Shown here: piece by piece, positions 44,066 to 55,759 of the stretch | Numbering within the stretch: the first letter of the stretch is position 1 | How the letters are laid out: every line of letters starts with the position of its first letter | Assembly: GCF_000002985.6 (NCBI RefSeq) | Contig: NC_003283.11 | Span: forward strand, 3,906,001-3,970,000 | Direction: 5' to 3' | Source of the DNA: Caenorhabditis elegans | Taxonomy: Eukaryota > Nematoda > Chromadorea > Rhabditida > Rhabditidae | DNA length: 64,000 nucleotides | Notes under the pieces: model-generated | What the model saw: only the letters and a program-made list of their open reading frames with translations | The model's database searches: none | What the model was told of the DNA's origin: nothing | Made by a program: the position numbers and the translations under genes

Positions 44066-45963
44066 ATGCTTCTAATTTTATTATTTACTACTGTTCTGGC
44101 AATTTTGATAATTCATCAGTGGATTAAAAGAAGAAATCTTCCTAATGGTAAGTCTAAAAATAAAAATTAAATTAAACATTAATTATTTCTAGGACCAACT
44201 CCAATCCCAATAATTGGAAATTTACACCAACTTTTTTACCTTTACTGGAAACATGGAGGAGCTGTGTCAGCTTATCGTCAGTTGGAGCAAACTTACGGGA
44301 AAGTTTTCACTGTTTGGATAGGCCCACTCCCTACAGTCTACATTTCTGACTATGACCTGGCCCATGAAACTCATATCAAGAAATCCAATATTTTCGGAGC
44401 ACGATTTGCAGTTGGAGCTCTGAATTATATCAGAGAGGGCAGAGGAATTGTGGCTTCGAATGGAGAGTTTTGGCAAGAGCATCGACGGTTTGCACTGACC
44501 ACTCTAAGGAATTTCGGATTGGGAAGAAATTTGATGGAGGAGAAGATTATGGAAGAATATAGATATAGGTGAGTCTTGCCAAAACGTTCCAAAACTTGCC
44601 AAAGTTGGACCGTAAAAATTTTATTGTAATTTCGCAAAATATTTGGTACGCCATTTTAAAGGCACATGTTGTTTCTGTGAGTCAACTTGAGAAAACCCTA
44701 TTCTTAAAAACTCCAATTCAGATTCGCTCAAACCGGAAACGGCAACAACAACAAAAGCTCGATCGAAACCAATTCATCAATGTTTTTTGATCTCCTCATC
44801 GGCAGTATTATCAATCAACTTCTTATCAGTGAACGATTTGAACAGGTTTAGCAGTTTAATGTCATGCTCAAATTGAAAAATATGTTTGTAGGGTGACCCA
44901 GAATTTGAAAAACTGAAAGAGAGCCTGTCGATTGGTCTGGAAAAGTTTGGAGTTTTGGATATATTTTTGCCAGATTGGATAATGAATGCGTGGTGGATGA
45001 AATGGAGAATGGATGACATTTTAGGTCCATTTAGTTGGATTCATAGGCTTTCGCAAAGAAATGTGCAGAGAAGGTAAGGAAAAAAAACGTGCTACCTAAA
45101 AAATTTTTTTATTATAATTTTTCTAGAATGGAACAAATCGAAAGTGGTGAGCATGTCATCGATGGTGACGGTACTGATTTTATGGACACTTATATCAATA
45201 AAATCGAGAAAGATAAAAGAGAAGGCGTCGATTCTACATTCACGTATGTAATTTTTCTGTAAATCTTTCATCAAAAATTATATTTCCAGCCTAGAAACTT
45301 TGGCTATCGATATGTACGACCTGTGGATTGCTGGCCAAGAAACCACTTCTACAACTCTATCATGGGCCTGCGCCTGTCTTCTGAACCATCCGGAAGTTGT
45401 GAAAATTGCACGAGAAGAGCTGGTCCATTTGACTGGAGGGCATCGGAGTATTTCATTGACTGACAAAACTTCAACGCCTTATCTCAATGCTGTTATTAAT
45501 GTGAGAGATTTTTTAGTTCTCAACCAATTTATGTATTTTTGAAAAAATTTAGGAAGTTCAACGAATTGCTTCAATTCTCAACGTGAACATTTTCCGTCAA
45601 ACATCCGAGGATACAACTGTCAACGGACAACCTATTGCTGCAGGAACCGCTCTGACCACACATTTATCTTTAATTCATACTGACGAGAATCTGTTTCAAA
45701 ATCACACCGAATTCCGGCCGGAGCGCTTTTTGGAGAATAATAACCTGGAGAAGAAGCTGATCCCATTTGGAATCGGAAAACGTGCATGCCTCGGAGAATC
45801 ATTGGCTCGAGCTGAGCTCTACTTAGTAACCGGAAATATGATCTTGGACTATGATCTTCAGCCGATCGGAGAAGTTCCTCAAATCAAGACGACGTCACCA
45901 TGCGGAATTATGAAGCGGCCACCAGTCTATAGTCTGCGATTTGTACCTGTTCATCACGCGTGA
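44066..45963 (+). CDS. cyp-33C: Cytochrome P450, CYP33C-type, 500 aa, 7 exons
   Basis: ER monooxygenase of a second subfamily. Exons: 44066-44147, 44193-44568, 44722-44845, 44892-45073, 45127-45243, 45290-45500, 45553-45963. Features: anchor LLILLFTTVLAILII, hinge LPNGPTPIPIIGN, helix C WQEHRR, helix I LWIAGQETTSTT, VQRI (Q-R of the helix-K motif, E in EVQR), FRPERF and heme loop FGIGKRACLG (Cys at about 443). Relative to the minus-strand CYP33C genes it has an extra intron after ERFEQ and lacks the last intron: exons 124+182 equal the 306-base exon of the others, and LYLVTGN reads through. The region before MFFDLL has an insertion rich in Asn. By remembered map position it may be cyp-33C8. 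Confidence 0.86.
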
Positions 45964-46145
45964 AGTGACTTCCTTAATTGACATTTGTAATTGATCATGT
46001 TCTTGTCGGCGAAACAAGATAATTCCTTTGATTTGAACTACTGTGTTGTAAATTTGATAAACTTTTGGACATAGATCACAACTGAGTTAAAATTTTGAAA
46101 AATACGAAAGTTGACTAATGAAATAATGAATGATTATCAAAGCTA

Positions 46146-47070
46146 CAGTGTCGGCCAAAAGTAAATGCGTTTTGTTTTTCAGTGATTTTTCAAAATTTTC
46201 AAACAAGTATAACTCTGAAACTAGACATTTCGGCAAGAAAAGTTAAACTAACAAATTGTTGCTCTCAATGTTGCCTACACGATGACGTTTTTATTAGGAT
46301 TGTACAATAACCATGTCAATAGATACAGCGTCCGACATCTCGCGTGTCAATTTTTGACGACTATTCGTAAAACGCTTGTATGTCAAGAACTAGACGTTTT
46401 CATGAAAAAAGTTTTAGTAATAAAATAAGCCGCATTGAATAGTCCATTGTTTGCATCTAACTATTTAGTCCACAAGTGGCCAGCAGCTCAGATATTGACG
46501 TTAAAACTGGCCTCTCCCAAGTGGTCGTTTTGCACATATGTTCAAAAAGTGGGATACGTTTTTTCAAAAATCATTTTTTTTATATGTATCTGAAGTAACC
46601 AATGTAGCAATAAAATTTAATTCACATTCGAACTGAAAAACAATGTGGAAAAAAATTTTCCACCATCTTTATGAAACATGTTTAATCTTGACTATCAGTA
46701 GGTTATTTCGAACGTTGATATCTGAAATGCTGACCATTTGTAGACAAAATGGTTATATGCAAGCAATGTACTATTCAATATGGTTCATTTTATTACTAAA
46801 ACTTTTTTCATGAAAATGTCTAGTTCTTGAACTACAAGCGTTTTACGAAAAGTTGTCAAAAATTTACTCGCGAGATGTCGGGCGCTGTATCTATTGACAT
46901 TGATTATTGCCCAACCCTAATAAATATGTCATCGTGTAGGAAACATTGAGAGCAACATTTTGTTAGTTCAACTTTTCTTGCCGAAACGTATAGTTTCAGA
47001 GTTATACTTGTTTGAAAATTTTGAAAAATCACTGAAACACACAAAACGCATATACTTTTGGCCGACACTG
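46146..47070. repeat. Palindromic TA-flanked element, 925 bp, Tc1-like ends
   Basis: Ends CAGTGTCGGCCAAAAGTAAA and its inverted copy ACTTTTGGCCGACACTG, flanked by TA (46144-46145 and 47071-47072). The two halves are inverted copies over most of their length, for example AGAGCAACA..TTGTTAG on both sides. CAGTG termini are typical of the Tc1 superfamily. There is no transposase. Confidence 0.82.
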
Positions 47071-47284
47071 TATATAGTCTTTTCTGAAAATCTCCGGGAT
47101 CTTTGAAAGTCTAGCAGAAAGCAAGAAATTGTAGTTGCTCAGTTTTGTTGGTGATCTATACAAAACCGGTGACACAATCGAATTATTGAAAATTCCAAAT
47201 AACTCAGTTCGTTGAAATAATACATAGTTCCGGAGACCCCGAGCACTTTCTGTTATTTTTTGTTATTAAGACTAATATCGTCAC

Positions 47285-47997
47285 AGACAACCCGGCATAA
47301 AAACCAGTTCTGAGAATCTTTCTTAAATAATTACTTCCCGGCACATCTTTTGTACCATCGTAATAAAACATCAATTTCCGAGGAAATATTGTGTTCTCAT
47401 CAGACATGTCTAAAGCTTAACACTAGTGGTTTTTTTTTGTTGTAAAACCCAAATGAACACTTGATATTCATTTCGCATAGCTATTTTTGAAAGTGGAGAA
47501 ATCAAGAGAAGGTACAGCCAAAAACTGAATTCGGTCTTGTGGTTATATGCTTGAGTTGCTCAAACACTTAGAAAGTTAAGGTGCGAGCCAATTGCTGTTC
47601 GGCAAATTCGGCAAATCGGCAATTCGCTGGTTTGCCGGATTGGAATTTGACAAATTGCAGGAAAAATCGTTTGCCGCCCACCCCTGGTTTGAACAACGCA
47701 AGAAAATCACCGCAAAACCGTATATAATTTTGGCCGGCGTTGTTCGTTCTATCATTTTCTGAACTCTCAAAAAAAACACAAATAAATATCAAGTGTTCAT
47801 TCTGGTTTGTACACAAAGGAGACAACCACTTCCAATCAGAGAGCTTTACAAAGGAAATAGCCAGTCTGACAAGAACACAATTTTTTCGCCAGACCCATGT
47901 GACACCCTCCCGGAAATTGATGCTTTATTACGGTGGTACAAGAAATGTGCCGGGAAGTGATTGTCAAACTAGATTCTCAGAATATAAACCTGTGCCA
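47285..47997. repeat. Diverged inverted repeat pair of about 115 bp, spacing about 470 bp
   Basis: The reverse complement of 47285-47403 and the plus strand of 47870-47997 share GGAAATTGATG, TTTATTACG.TGGTACA, ATGTGCCGGGAAGT and AGATTCTCAGAA. Translation of both gives a similar LMFYYDGTKDVPGS / LMLYYGGTRNVPGS stretch, so they may be fragments of an old coding repeat. A CGGCAA-type repeat (47598-47680) lies between. Confidence 0.55.
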
Positions 47998-48038
47998 ATC
48001 TAACGATCAGTCTTGACGCAAAAAAAAACGGTGTGAAA

Positions 48039-49392
48039 ATGTTCTCAAGCTCTCGTGAAATTTTTCAACGAACTTGCGCGTTTTTTGGAATTTTTAACAA
48101 CTCCATTCTGGCGCTACTGATCTTGTATAGATCCCCAAAAAAGTTGGGCAACTACAAGTTTTTGATGATGTACATCTCGATTTTTGAAACCCTGTACTCC
48201 CTGCTAGACTTTTCGACGATCCCGGAGATATTCAGCAAAGACTACGTGTTTTTGATAATTATTGAAAAGCGATTGACAGTTTTGCCAAATTTTTTATTGC
48301 AATGCGCTTTGAGTAAGTTTGTGAAAGTTTGGGTGCTTGAAGTTTATCACTTGATTTTCAGTTATCTTCGGCAGTCTTTTCGGGATGTCCATGGCGATTT
48401 TCGCTATTCATTTTGTCTATAGATACCTAGTTATGACTGGGTGAGTTGTGCAAACTTTGGCCAACTTGGGGTAAAATCCGTCTCAAAATTCTAGTCCAAA
48501 TGGAACCCGTGAGATGTCTGCCGCTTCAACTTTTTACAGAGCGAAATTGATCAAACTTTATCAGTTTTTAAATGGCACGCACGCTTAAAAAGTTAATCTC
48601 TGTCTTCATTCCAGAAGCCAGTTCATCAAAACCCATCATCTTTTAAAAGTTCTTGGCCTAATTGGGTTCACACTTTGCATGGGCGTCGCCTGGAGTTTCC
48701 TCCACAGTTCATATCACCCAATTCCTCAGGCCGATATTTTTCTTGACGTGGAATATTTGAAACCAAGAAACTTACAACTTACCGAAATAAGCTACTCGGG
48801 CCCATGTTTTCAAGTTCAAGACGAGAAAGGCGTTCTCCGGATGAATTGGGATGTAGTTGGAACTACTGGAGTTATGATTCTACTCATTGTGAGTGACTAG
48901 ATTTTAACTTGAACTATTATCTTTAGACTCTAATGTTTCAGAGTCTCAGTTTTTCAACAGTCTTCTACTGCGGCATTTCCATCTACAAGAACATCAAATC
49001 AATGACTTCAATGAGATCCTCCCTGGACCAATCCCTCCAATCTCAACTGTTCTACGCCCTTGTATTTCAAACCCTCATCCCAGTTATCTTAATGCATATT
49101 CCTGCAAGTTTTGGGTTCCTTGTCTCAATTTTCGGTAATTCCATTCAACTCTTCGGACAGCTCCCTACTTTCTCAATTTTCTTGTTCCCAATGCTGGATC
49201 CACTCCCAAACTTTTTCATTATCCGAAGCTACCGCCAGGCTATTACAGGTAACGAAAAATTTTATTTTCAGAAATTCACGTACATTTTCAGAATTTTTCG
49301 GATGCATACTGTCTACGACTTCCAGCCATAAAACTGACTCAAATCATAAACTGGAAATGCGACCAAGAGCTGCTGCAATTGTTGTAAATTGA
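48039..49392 (+). CDS. Seven-transmembrane chemoreceptor of the Str/Srj group, 344 aa, 5 exons
   Basis: Predicted sensory GPCR of the Str superfamily. Exons: 48039-48312, 48362-48440, 48615-48888, 48942-49248, 49292-49392; 345 codons in frame. The N-terminal region has the family pattern: SRSPKKLGNYKFLMMYISIFE-like, with LGNYKFLMMY, between TM1 and TM2. Then comes AIHFVYRYLVMTG at the end of TM3, THHLLKVLGLIGFTLCMGV in TM4, a long extracellular loop, and FPMLDPLPNFFIIRSYRQAI in TM7 and the tail. The start is the first ATG before the hydrophobic segment; an upstream GTG is not used. Intron 2 (48441-48614) was placed by the phase-2 GG|A join. Subfamily (str versus srj) is not certain. Confidence 0.82.
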
Positions 49393-49765
49393 ATATGAAG
49401 ATTGCGGTGGAATTTAATTTTTTAAAAATTGTTCGTTAAAATGAATACTCTTAAGAATGAGAACTCCCTTTTTTTGTTGATAATTTTGATAATTTGTATT
49501 TTGTTAAAATTTTAGAAAAAAATTTAGAGCTACCCGTGATTAATAAATATTTGAAGATAAAGCCTTGAAATTGAGATAAATTTTCTTGAAAATTTTTATT
49601 TGGAATGTGGCTGTCAGGAATGGACTCGCAAGATGTCAACTGCTTCAAAATTTTCAAAATCAACAAGATGTCAATTTACACCTTCTGTTTTGCTTTTATT
49701 AAATTATTAATTTTTATTAATTTTTATTAAGCATTGTAGAGTAAAAGAATATGAAAAATCACACT
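49393..49765. other. Intergenic between convergent genes
   Basis: AT-rich; short ATTTTTATTA direct repeats near 49695-49730. No gene seen. Confidence 0.45.
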
Positions 49766-51682
49766 TTAATGAGAAACCGGAATCAATCTGATATTATAAT
49801 TAGGAGGCCTTTTCATCAATCCAAACGGCGTAGAAGTCTTGATCTCTGGTTTAACTCCGACTGCTTCCAAGTTGAAGTCCAAAACCAAGTTTCCAATTAT
49901 CTAAAAACAACATAACATTTTTTTGAGCTTTAAATGAGGTTCAATTACCAAATACAGCTCGGCTCTAGCCAACGACTCTCCGGGGCATGATCGTTTCCCA
50001 ATTCCAAATGGTATCAGCTTTTTATCCAAATTATTATTCTCGATGAATCTTTCCGGATCAAATTTAGTATGATCTTTGAACAAATCTTCATCAGTGTGAA
50101 TCATTGCAAGTTGAGTTGTCACGACTGAACCAGACGCGATTGGTTGTCCGTCGATATGAGAGTCTTCTTGGAGTTGACGGAAAATGTTTACATTTAGAAT
50201 TGAAGATATTCTTTGAACCTCCTAAAACGTGATGTGATCTCGAACATCAAACCCCTAAAACTTCAGAGACTCACATTAACAACCGCAGTCAAATAAGGAG
50301 TTTGTGCTCGATCAGTCAACGATACACTACGAGTTCCACCAGTTATTTGAATCAGCTCTTTCCTCAGCTTCTCTACAACTTCTGGATGATTCAGAAGGCA
50401 CGTGCCTGCCCACGTCAAGGTCGTTGAAGTTGTCTCCTGTCCAGCTAGCCACAAGTCGAACAGGTCAATAGCTAAGGTTTCCAGTCTGAATCCTTATAGT
50501 AAGATCAATTAAAATTTACGAAACGTTACGTGAAAGTGGAGTCGATCCCTTCCTTTTTGTCTTTCTCGATTTTAATCAGGAATGCGTCGACGAAATCATC
50601 ACCCTCCTCACTTATGACGTGGCTTCCATTTTTAATTTCGCTTGTTCTGAAATTAGCTGATTTTTGTCGTATAAATTTTTTGATTCAAAATAAAAATAAC
50701 CTTTTCTGAATTCCATTCTTGACAAGTTCATACACAAAATCGAATGGAGCCATCGTAACTTTAGTTCGCCATCTTAGAATTCTTGACTTTAACAGCCACA
50801 AAGGTGTGAACGAATCAAAAATTGAGAGTTCTTCCAGAGCCTTTGTAAGGTACATTTTTAGCTTTTCAAAATCCTGATCTCCCTGCTCAAATCGTTCAGA
50901 AACTAGCATACGGTTAATAATAGAACCGACAAGTAGGTCGAACATTGTTGTAGCATTCACCTCGATAACTCCGTTTTTACCGTGAGTTTTTGAGAAGTCT
51001 TGAATTCTGTAAAAAAAATTTTTTTTTGGGTAACTTTGTTGATGGTTTTTTCCAGGAATTTGGAAGTGTTCCTACATATTATATAATTCCAATTTTTTAA
51101 CCAATAATTGAATTTTTGACATTTGTTAATCTAGTTTTTGTGCTCCTAAATTCCAAAAAAAAAATCGAATCCACAAACCTGTATCTATACTCATCCATTA
51201 TCTTATCCTCCATAATATTTCTCCCCACACCAAAATTCCTCAGTGTAGTCAGTGCAAACCGCCGATGTTCCTGCCAAAAATCTCCGTTTGATCCAACAAT
51301 TCCCCGACCCTCTCTGATATAATCCATTCCTCCAATAGTGAACCTGTGCCCGAAAACGTTGGCTCTTTTCACATGAGTCTCATAGGCAATGTCATAGTCG
51401 GCAATGAAAACTATGGGAATAGGACCAAACCATAGCGTGAAGAATTTTCCGTAATGTTTTTTAAATTCCTGGAAACCAGCTACCATTCCACCAGTTTTCC
51501 ATGAATTATAAATGAGTTGATGTAAGTTTCCAATTAGTGGCAGAGGTAACGGACCTGAAAGTTAAAAAAAAAATTGGTTTCCAAAATTTTCTACACAAAC
51601 CTTTCGGGTTCCTTCGTCTGCCTCTCCAGAGATTAATTGAAAAATACGTCAGAATTGAGGTTAAAATTAAAATTAGAAACAT
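49766..51682 (-). CDS. cyp-33C: Cytochrome P450, CYP33C-type, 499 aa, 7 exons
   Basis: First of five minus-strand P450s. Exons in coding order: 51601-51682, 51179-51554, 50701-51006, 50530-50646, 50275-50485, 49949-50221, 49766-49900. Features: short N-terminal anchor FLILILTSILTYF, hinge NPKGPLPLPLIGN, helix C WQEHRR, helix I LWLAGQETTSTT, EVQR, FDPERF and heme loop FGIGKRSCPG (Cys at about 443). A TATA-like sequence (inverse of CTTATATG, 51723-51730) lies about 45 bases upstream of the ATG. No lesion. It belongs with R08F11/F41B5-type cyp-33C genes by memory; the exact number is not claimed. Confidence 0.87.
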
Positions 51683-52238
51683 TTTGATTTAATTGACTGA
51701 CAAAAATCGTTTTCTATCCACTCTTATATGTTTTTCTTCTAATCACTCTTCATTTTATTTGTTCAAAGTTAAAGTGACACAACAGGGAACAGAAAATGAA
51801 AATTACATTGAAAAAAAGAGAATTAGAGAAAGAAATTTTGTGGTTTGTGTTGACAACGATTTTTGTGAAGTTTATTTTTCGTATTTTCAAAAATAGTTAT
51901 GAAGATTTTAAAATAAATGTTGAAACATTATATCAAAAAAGTGGGCATAACCTGGGTCTGCTAGAATTATGAAAAGAAATATTCATAAATTGGCTCGTGA
52001 GATGTCGAGGTGTTCTTTATGAAATCCACAAATTCAGATACTGGGTTTTCCCAGATTTTTTCATTAGAAAAATGTTTTTCTGGTAAAATTCAGCATGCAA
52101 AGTTACCTTTCGGTTTCGATAGAATGTCTCAGATACTACATGCTTGGAGCACTTACATAGGGCCATTTTTGTCCAAAACTGAACTATTTATTGGTTTTTT
52201 TCTTATCTAAACTACAATTGGAAAACAGTCGAAGACTA
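51683..52238. other. Intergenic between tandem P450 genes
   Basis: AT-rich; the TATA-like box of the upstream gene is at 51723-51730. No other feature seen. Confidence 0.45.
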
Positions 52239-55189
52239 TTAAGAACGTTTTACAAATCGAATTTCATATGATGGTGGTCGTTTCAGTAACGAGAACGGCG
52301 TTGGGGTCTTCATTTTCGGAGTAGCGCCAACTGGTTCTATTTCGTATTCCATGACAATGTTTGCAATGATCTAAAATGTTAAGTTTTGACAGAAAATTTA
52401 AGTTCAAACTAACCAAATATAGCTCGGCTCTTGCCAAAGATTCACCGGGACAGGAACGTTTTCCGATTCCAAATGGAATCAGTTTTTTCTCCAAGTTATT
52501 GTTTTCCATAAATCTTTCGGGATTGAACTCTTTATGGTTTTTGAAAGTCTCATCGTCAGTGTGCATGGCGGAAAGTTGAGTGGCGAATGCTGTGCCCGCT
52601 GGCACAAGTACTCCGTCAATTAGAGCATCTTCTTCAAGAACACGTGGGAGATTGACATTGAGTATGGAAGCGATTCTCTGAATTTCCTAAAAATATTTGA
52701 GTAGTTGTTCACAATAGAAGATACGAGCTCACATTTATAGTAGCATTCAGGTATAATGTACTTGATCTATCGGCTAATGAAACACTACGCATTCCTCCAG
52801 TGACTTCTGTTAGTTCATTTCTAAGCTTCTCGACAACTTCTGGGTAATTCATCAGGCAAACAAATGCCCAACAAAGCGTAGTGGATGTTGTTTCTTGTCC
52901 GGCTACCCAGAGATCAAACAGGTCCACAGCAAGTGTTTCGAGGCTGAAAGACACATTTTTTATTATTTGCGAATTAATTGTTCGTTACCAAGTTACCAAG
53001 TTTTACCCAATGAAAACTAAGTTTTTCAAATTTAAATTCAACAAAGAAAATTGTTAAAATCATTCCTATCATCAAGTACCCTTGTGAAACTTTTCAAAAA
53101 TGTTAATAATTTCTAAAAGTTACTGTCAAAAAGCGGCAATTATTTACTTTAGTTTTAGACTACATTTCTAGTTCTGATTTGAAAAAAATATTTGGATAAT
53201 TTGGAGCTTGAACTTTTTACAATGTTGAGCCTGCAAAAAAGTTTTAAAAAGTCCGAAACTTCAAGTTGTTTTTGGAAATTTCGAAAAATGAAAAACCTAA
53301 AAACTGAAATAATATATTTTTGACACATTGAAAAACCAACAATTTGATAATGAAAATTTTGGACTTTCACTTGTGAATATAAGATGTATTACTAATTACG
53401 GGAAAATACGGTAGATTCATAATTTGAGAACGTACGTGAAAGTTGACTCGACTTCTTCTTTACTATCCTTCTCAATTTTAATTATAAATGCGTCTACAAA
53501 ATCGTCACCTTCTTCACTTAAAACATGTGTTCCATTTTCAATAGCAGCAACTCTGCAAGAAAAAAATAATAGTTGAACGGTATTTTTTTTTCTGTTAAAT
53601 ACCTTCTTTGAATTCCTTTTTGTCCGACCTCATAAATAAAATCGAATGGGGCAAATGTTGTCTTGGTTCTCCATTTCATAAATTTCGACTTTAACAGCCA
53701 TAAAGGCATTACACCTTCAATAATTGAACTGTTTTCCAATGCCATTGTAAGTTTTGTTTTCAGCTCTTCGAACTCTTTATCGTCTTGCTCAAATCTTTCA
53801 GAGACCAACAATTGATTGATAATGGATCCGACAAGTAGATCAAAAAACATAGAGGCGCTGACTTGAATAGCTCCATTTTTGAAATGAGTCTCGTGGAAAT
53901 CCTCAAATCTAAACTCTTACATTTCCAAAAAAAAAAATCATTTGTTACAAAAAAAAACTATTTACTCACCGATAATTATATTCTTCCATAATTTTGCCTT
54001 CTATAATGTTCCTCCCAATTCCAAAATTTCTAAAAGTTGTAAGCGCGAATCTTCTATGTTCCAACCAAAAATCACCATTTGATCCAATAATTCCTCTCCC
54101 TTCTCTGATATACTCTGTGGCTCCATGTATATATCTATTTACAAAAATGTTTGCTCTTTTGACATGTGTTTCGTAGGCAATATCATAATCACATATATTC
54201 ACCATTGGCAGTGGACCCATCCATAACGTGAAAACCTTTCCATATTGCTTCTTCATTTCTTTTATTCCCTCAACAATTCCTCCGAATCTCCAGGCATAGT
54301 AAAATAATTGATGGAAATTTCCAATGAGGGGAATTGGAAGTGGTCCTGAATAAGATACTTTATGTTGGGTCAGTTTGGCCTAGGCCATAAAATAGTAACT
54401 CGTTATGTTGTCAAGTGGTGCCAGGCTGTCCTATTACGGTTTGATCTATAAAAAAATGCGGGAATTTTTTTCCCGAAAAAATATGACGCCAGCACGTTCT
54501 TAACCATGCGAAGTTAGTTGAGAACTCTGCGTCTCTTCTCCCGCATTTTTTGTAGATCTACTTAGATCAATCCAAAATGAGACACTCTGGCACCACAAAA
54601 AAAAAACAATAGGAAAACAACAACAACAATATATCTAGAACTTGTCCAAAAAAAAGCAACACTTTTTTTAAAATATAAATTTATTATCAAAAAATAACAA
54701 TCGCACACGCCACGTGGATTTTGTTTTTTATTTGTTTTTTATTTAGGCTCCTCCCATGTTTGACCTTTAGTTCAATTTTTAAATTCTCTGTTAAAATAAA
54801 GTTGTGGGAGGAGCGTAAATAAAAAATAAATAAAAAACAAAAGCCACGTGGCGTGTGCGATTGTTATTTTTTGATAATAAGTAAAATGAATTTTAGCAAT
54901 CATGCTCCATTGATAAAGACTGCAAAAAATTTTCACGTAAATATATCATATTAGAACACATATTCCACAAACGGCGGGAATAAAATTATCATTATCAAAT
55001 ATTCGTATTTTGAATTTTTTTTTGTTGAGATATTAGTTTTTAGGCTATAATTGTTTGAAAGCTTTGAAAAGTTAAAAAATATCCCAAAAACTTTGAATAA
55101 AACTTACCATTTGGTAGTTTTCGCCATGCCCTCCAAATATTAACAGTTAATATTAATACTGTTGCAGTCAGAATTAGGATGAATAGCAT
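52239..55189 (-). CDS. cyp-33C: Cytochrome P450, CYP33C-type, 498 aa, 7 exons
   Basis: Exons in coding order: 55108-55189, 53970-54345, 53603-53908, 53436-53552, 52733-52943, 52414-52686, 52239-52370. Features: anchor LFILILTATVLILTV, hinge KLPNGPLPIPLIGN, helix C WLEHRR, helix I LWVAGQETTSTT, EIQR, FNPERF and heme loop FGIGKRSCPG. The residue after the last intron is IIANIVMEY where paralogues have II/TGN. Intron 1 (54346-55107) carries two foldback elements and intron 4 (52944-53435) is AT-rich and enlarged. AGATAAGAGG at 55307-55316 upstream is a GATA-type site. No lesion seen. Confidence 0.87.
54415..54596. repeat. Abundant C. elegans-type foldback repeat in P450 intron 1
   Basis: Begins GTGGTGCCAGGCTGTCCTAT and ends with the inverse, ACACTCTGGCACCAC. 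It contains AAAATGCGGGA and CCCGCATTTTT arms with TGACGCCAGCACGTTC between. I recognise this as one of the commonest dispersed repeats of C. elegans, and it is the best single clue to the species. Confidence 0.8.
54682..54879. repeat. 198-bp palindromic element containing CCACGTGG
   Basis: TATTATCAAAAAATAACAAT and its inverse bound arms reading CGCACACGCCACGTGG inward. The loop contains another partial palindrome (GGCTCCTCCCA...TGGGAGGAGC). It lies in P450 intron 1, and its high symmetry suggests a young MITE. Confidence 0.8.
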
Positions 55190-55759
55190 TATTTTAAAAT
55201 ACTGCTAGATTAGAAACTCGAAAATTAGAAACTAATATTTTTTATTAACTTTTCTTATACTAACTCAGCCTACCCCCAAAATTGAAAAGCGCGCGAATGA
55301 GACGATAGATAAGAGGTAGAAAAGAAATAAGACACACAACACAAAATGCGTGTTCTACGCTTTGAAAGTTGTTGACCACACTTTTTGTTTTTATTTTTAA
55401 GTTGTGTAGCATTTGAAGGGGGTTTGATATTAAAAAATTAAAAATATTTCAGATTTTCCAATCTTGTCAACAAATTTTTTTGATGTTTTGGAGAATTCTA
55501 GAGCATTGATGTAGGTTTAATTGGAACATAATTAAAATTTTTAATTCTTAAAAAAACATTTTTTCTGCAAAACCGGCAAGGAATTATAGAATAATTGTTC
55601 CAATTTGAGAAAATTTTCTATTAGAGTCTAATAAGTTTGCAGGCTTGCATTGAATTTGTCCGACCAGTCTCAGCCAAAGAATTATTGTACAAAACAATTT
55701 ATTGATTCAATATGTAGAAATACAATACGGTACATTCAGAAATACAATAATATTAATAA
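55190..55759. promoter_or_regulatory. P450 intergenic region with GATA site
   Basis: GATAGATAAGAGG at 55304-55316 lies about 115 bases upstream of the preceding minus-strand P450 start. The rest is AT-rich without a gene. Confidence 0.45.
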
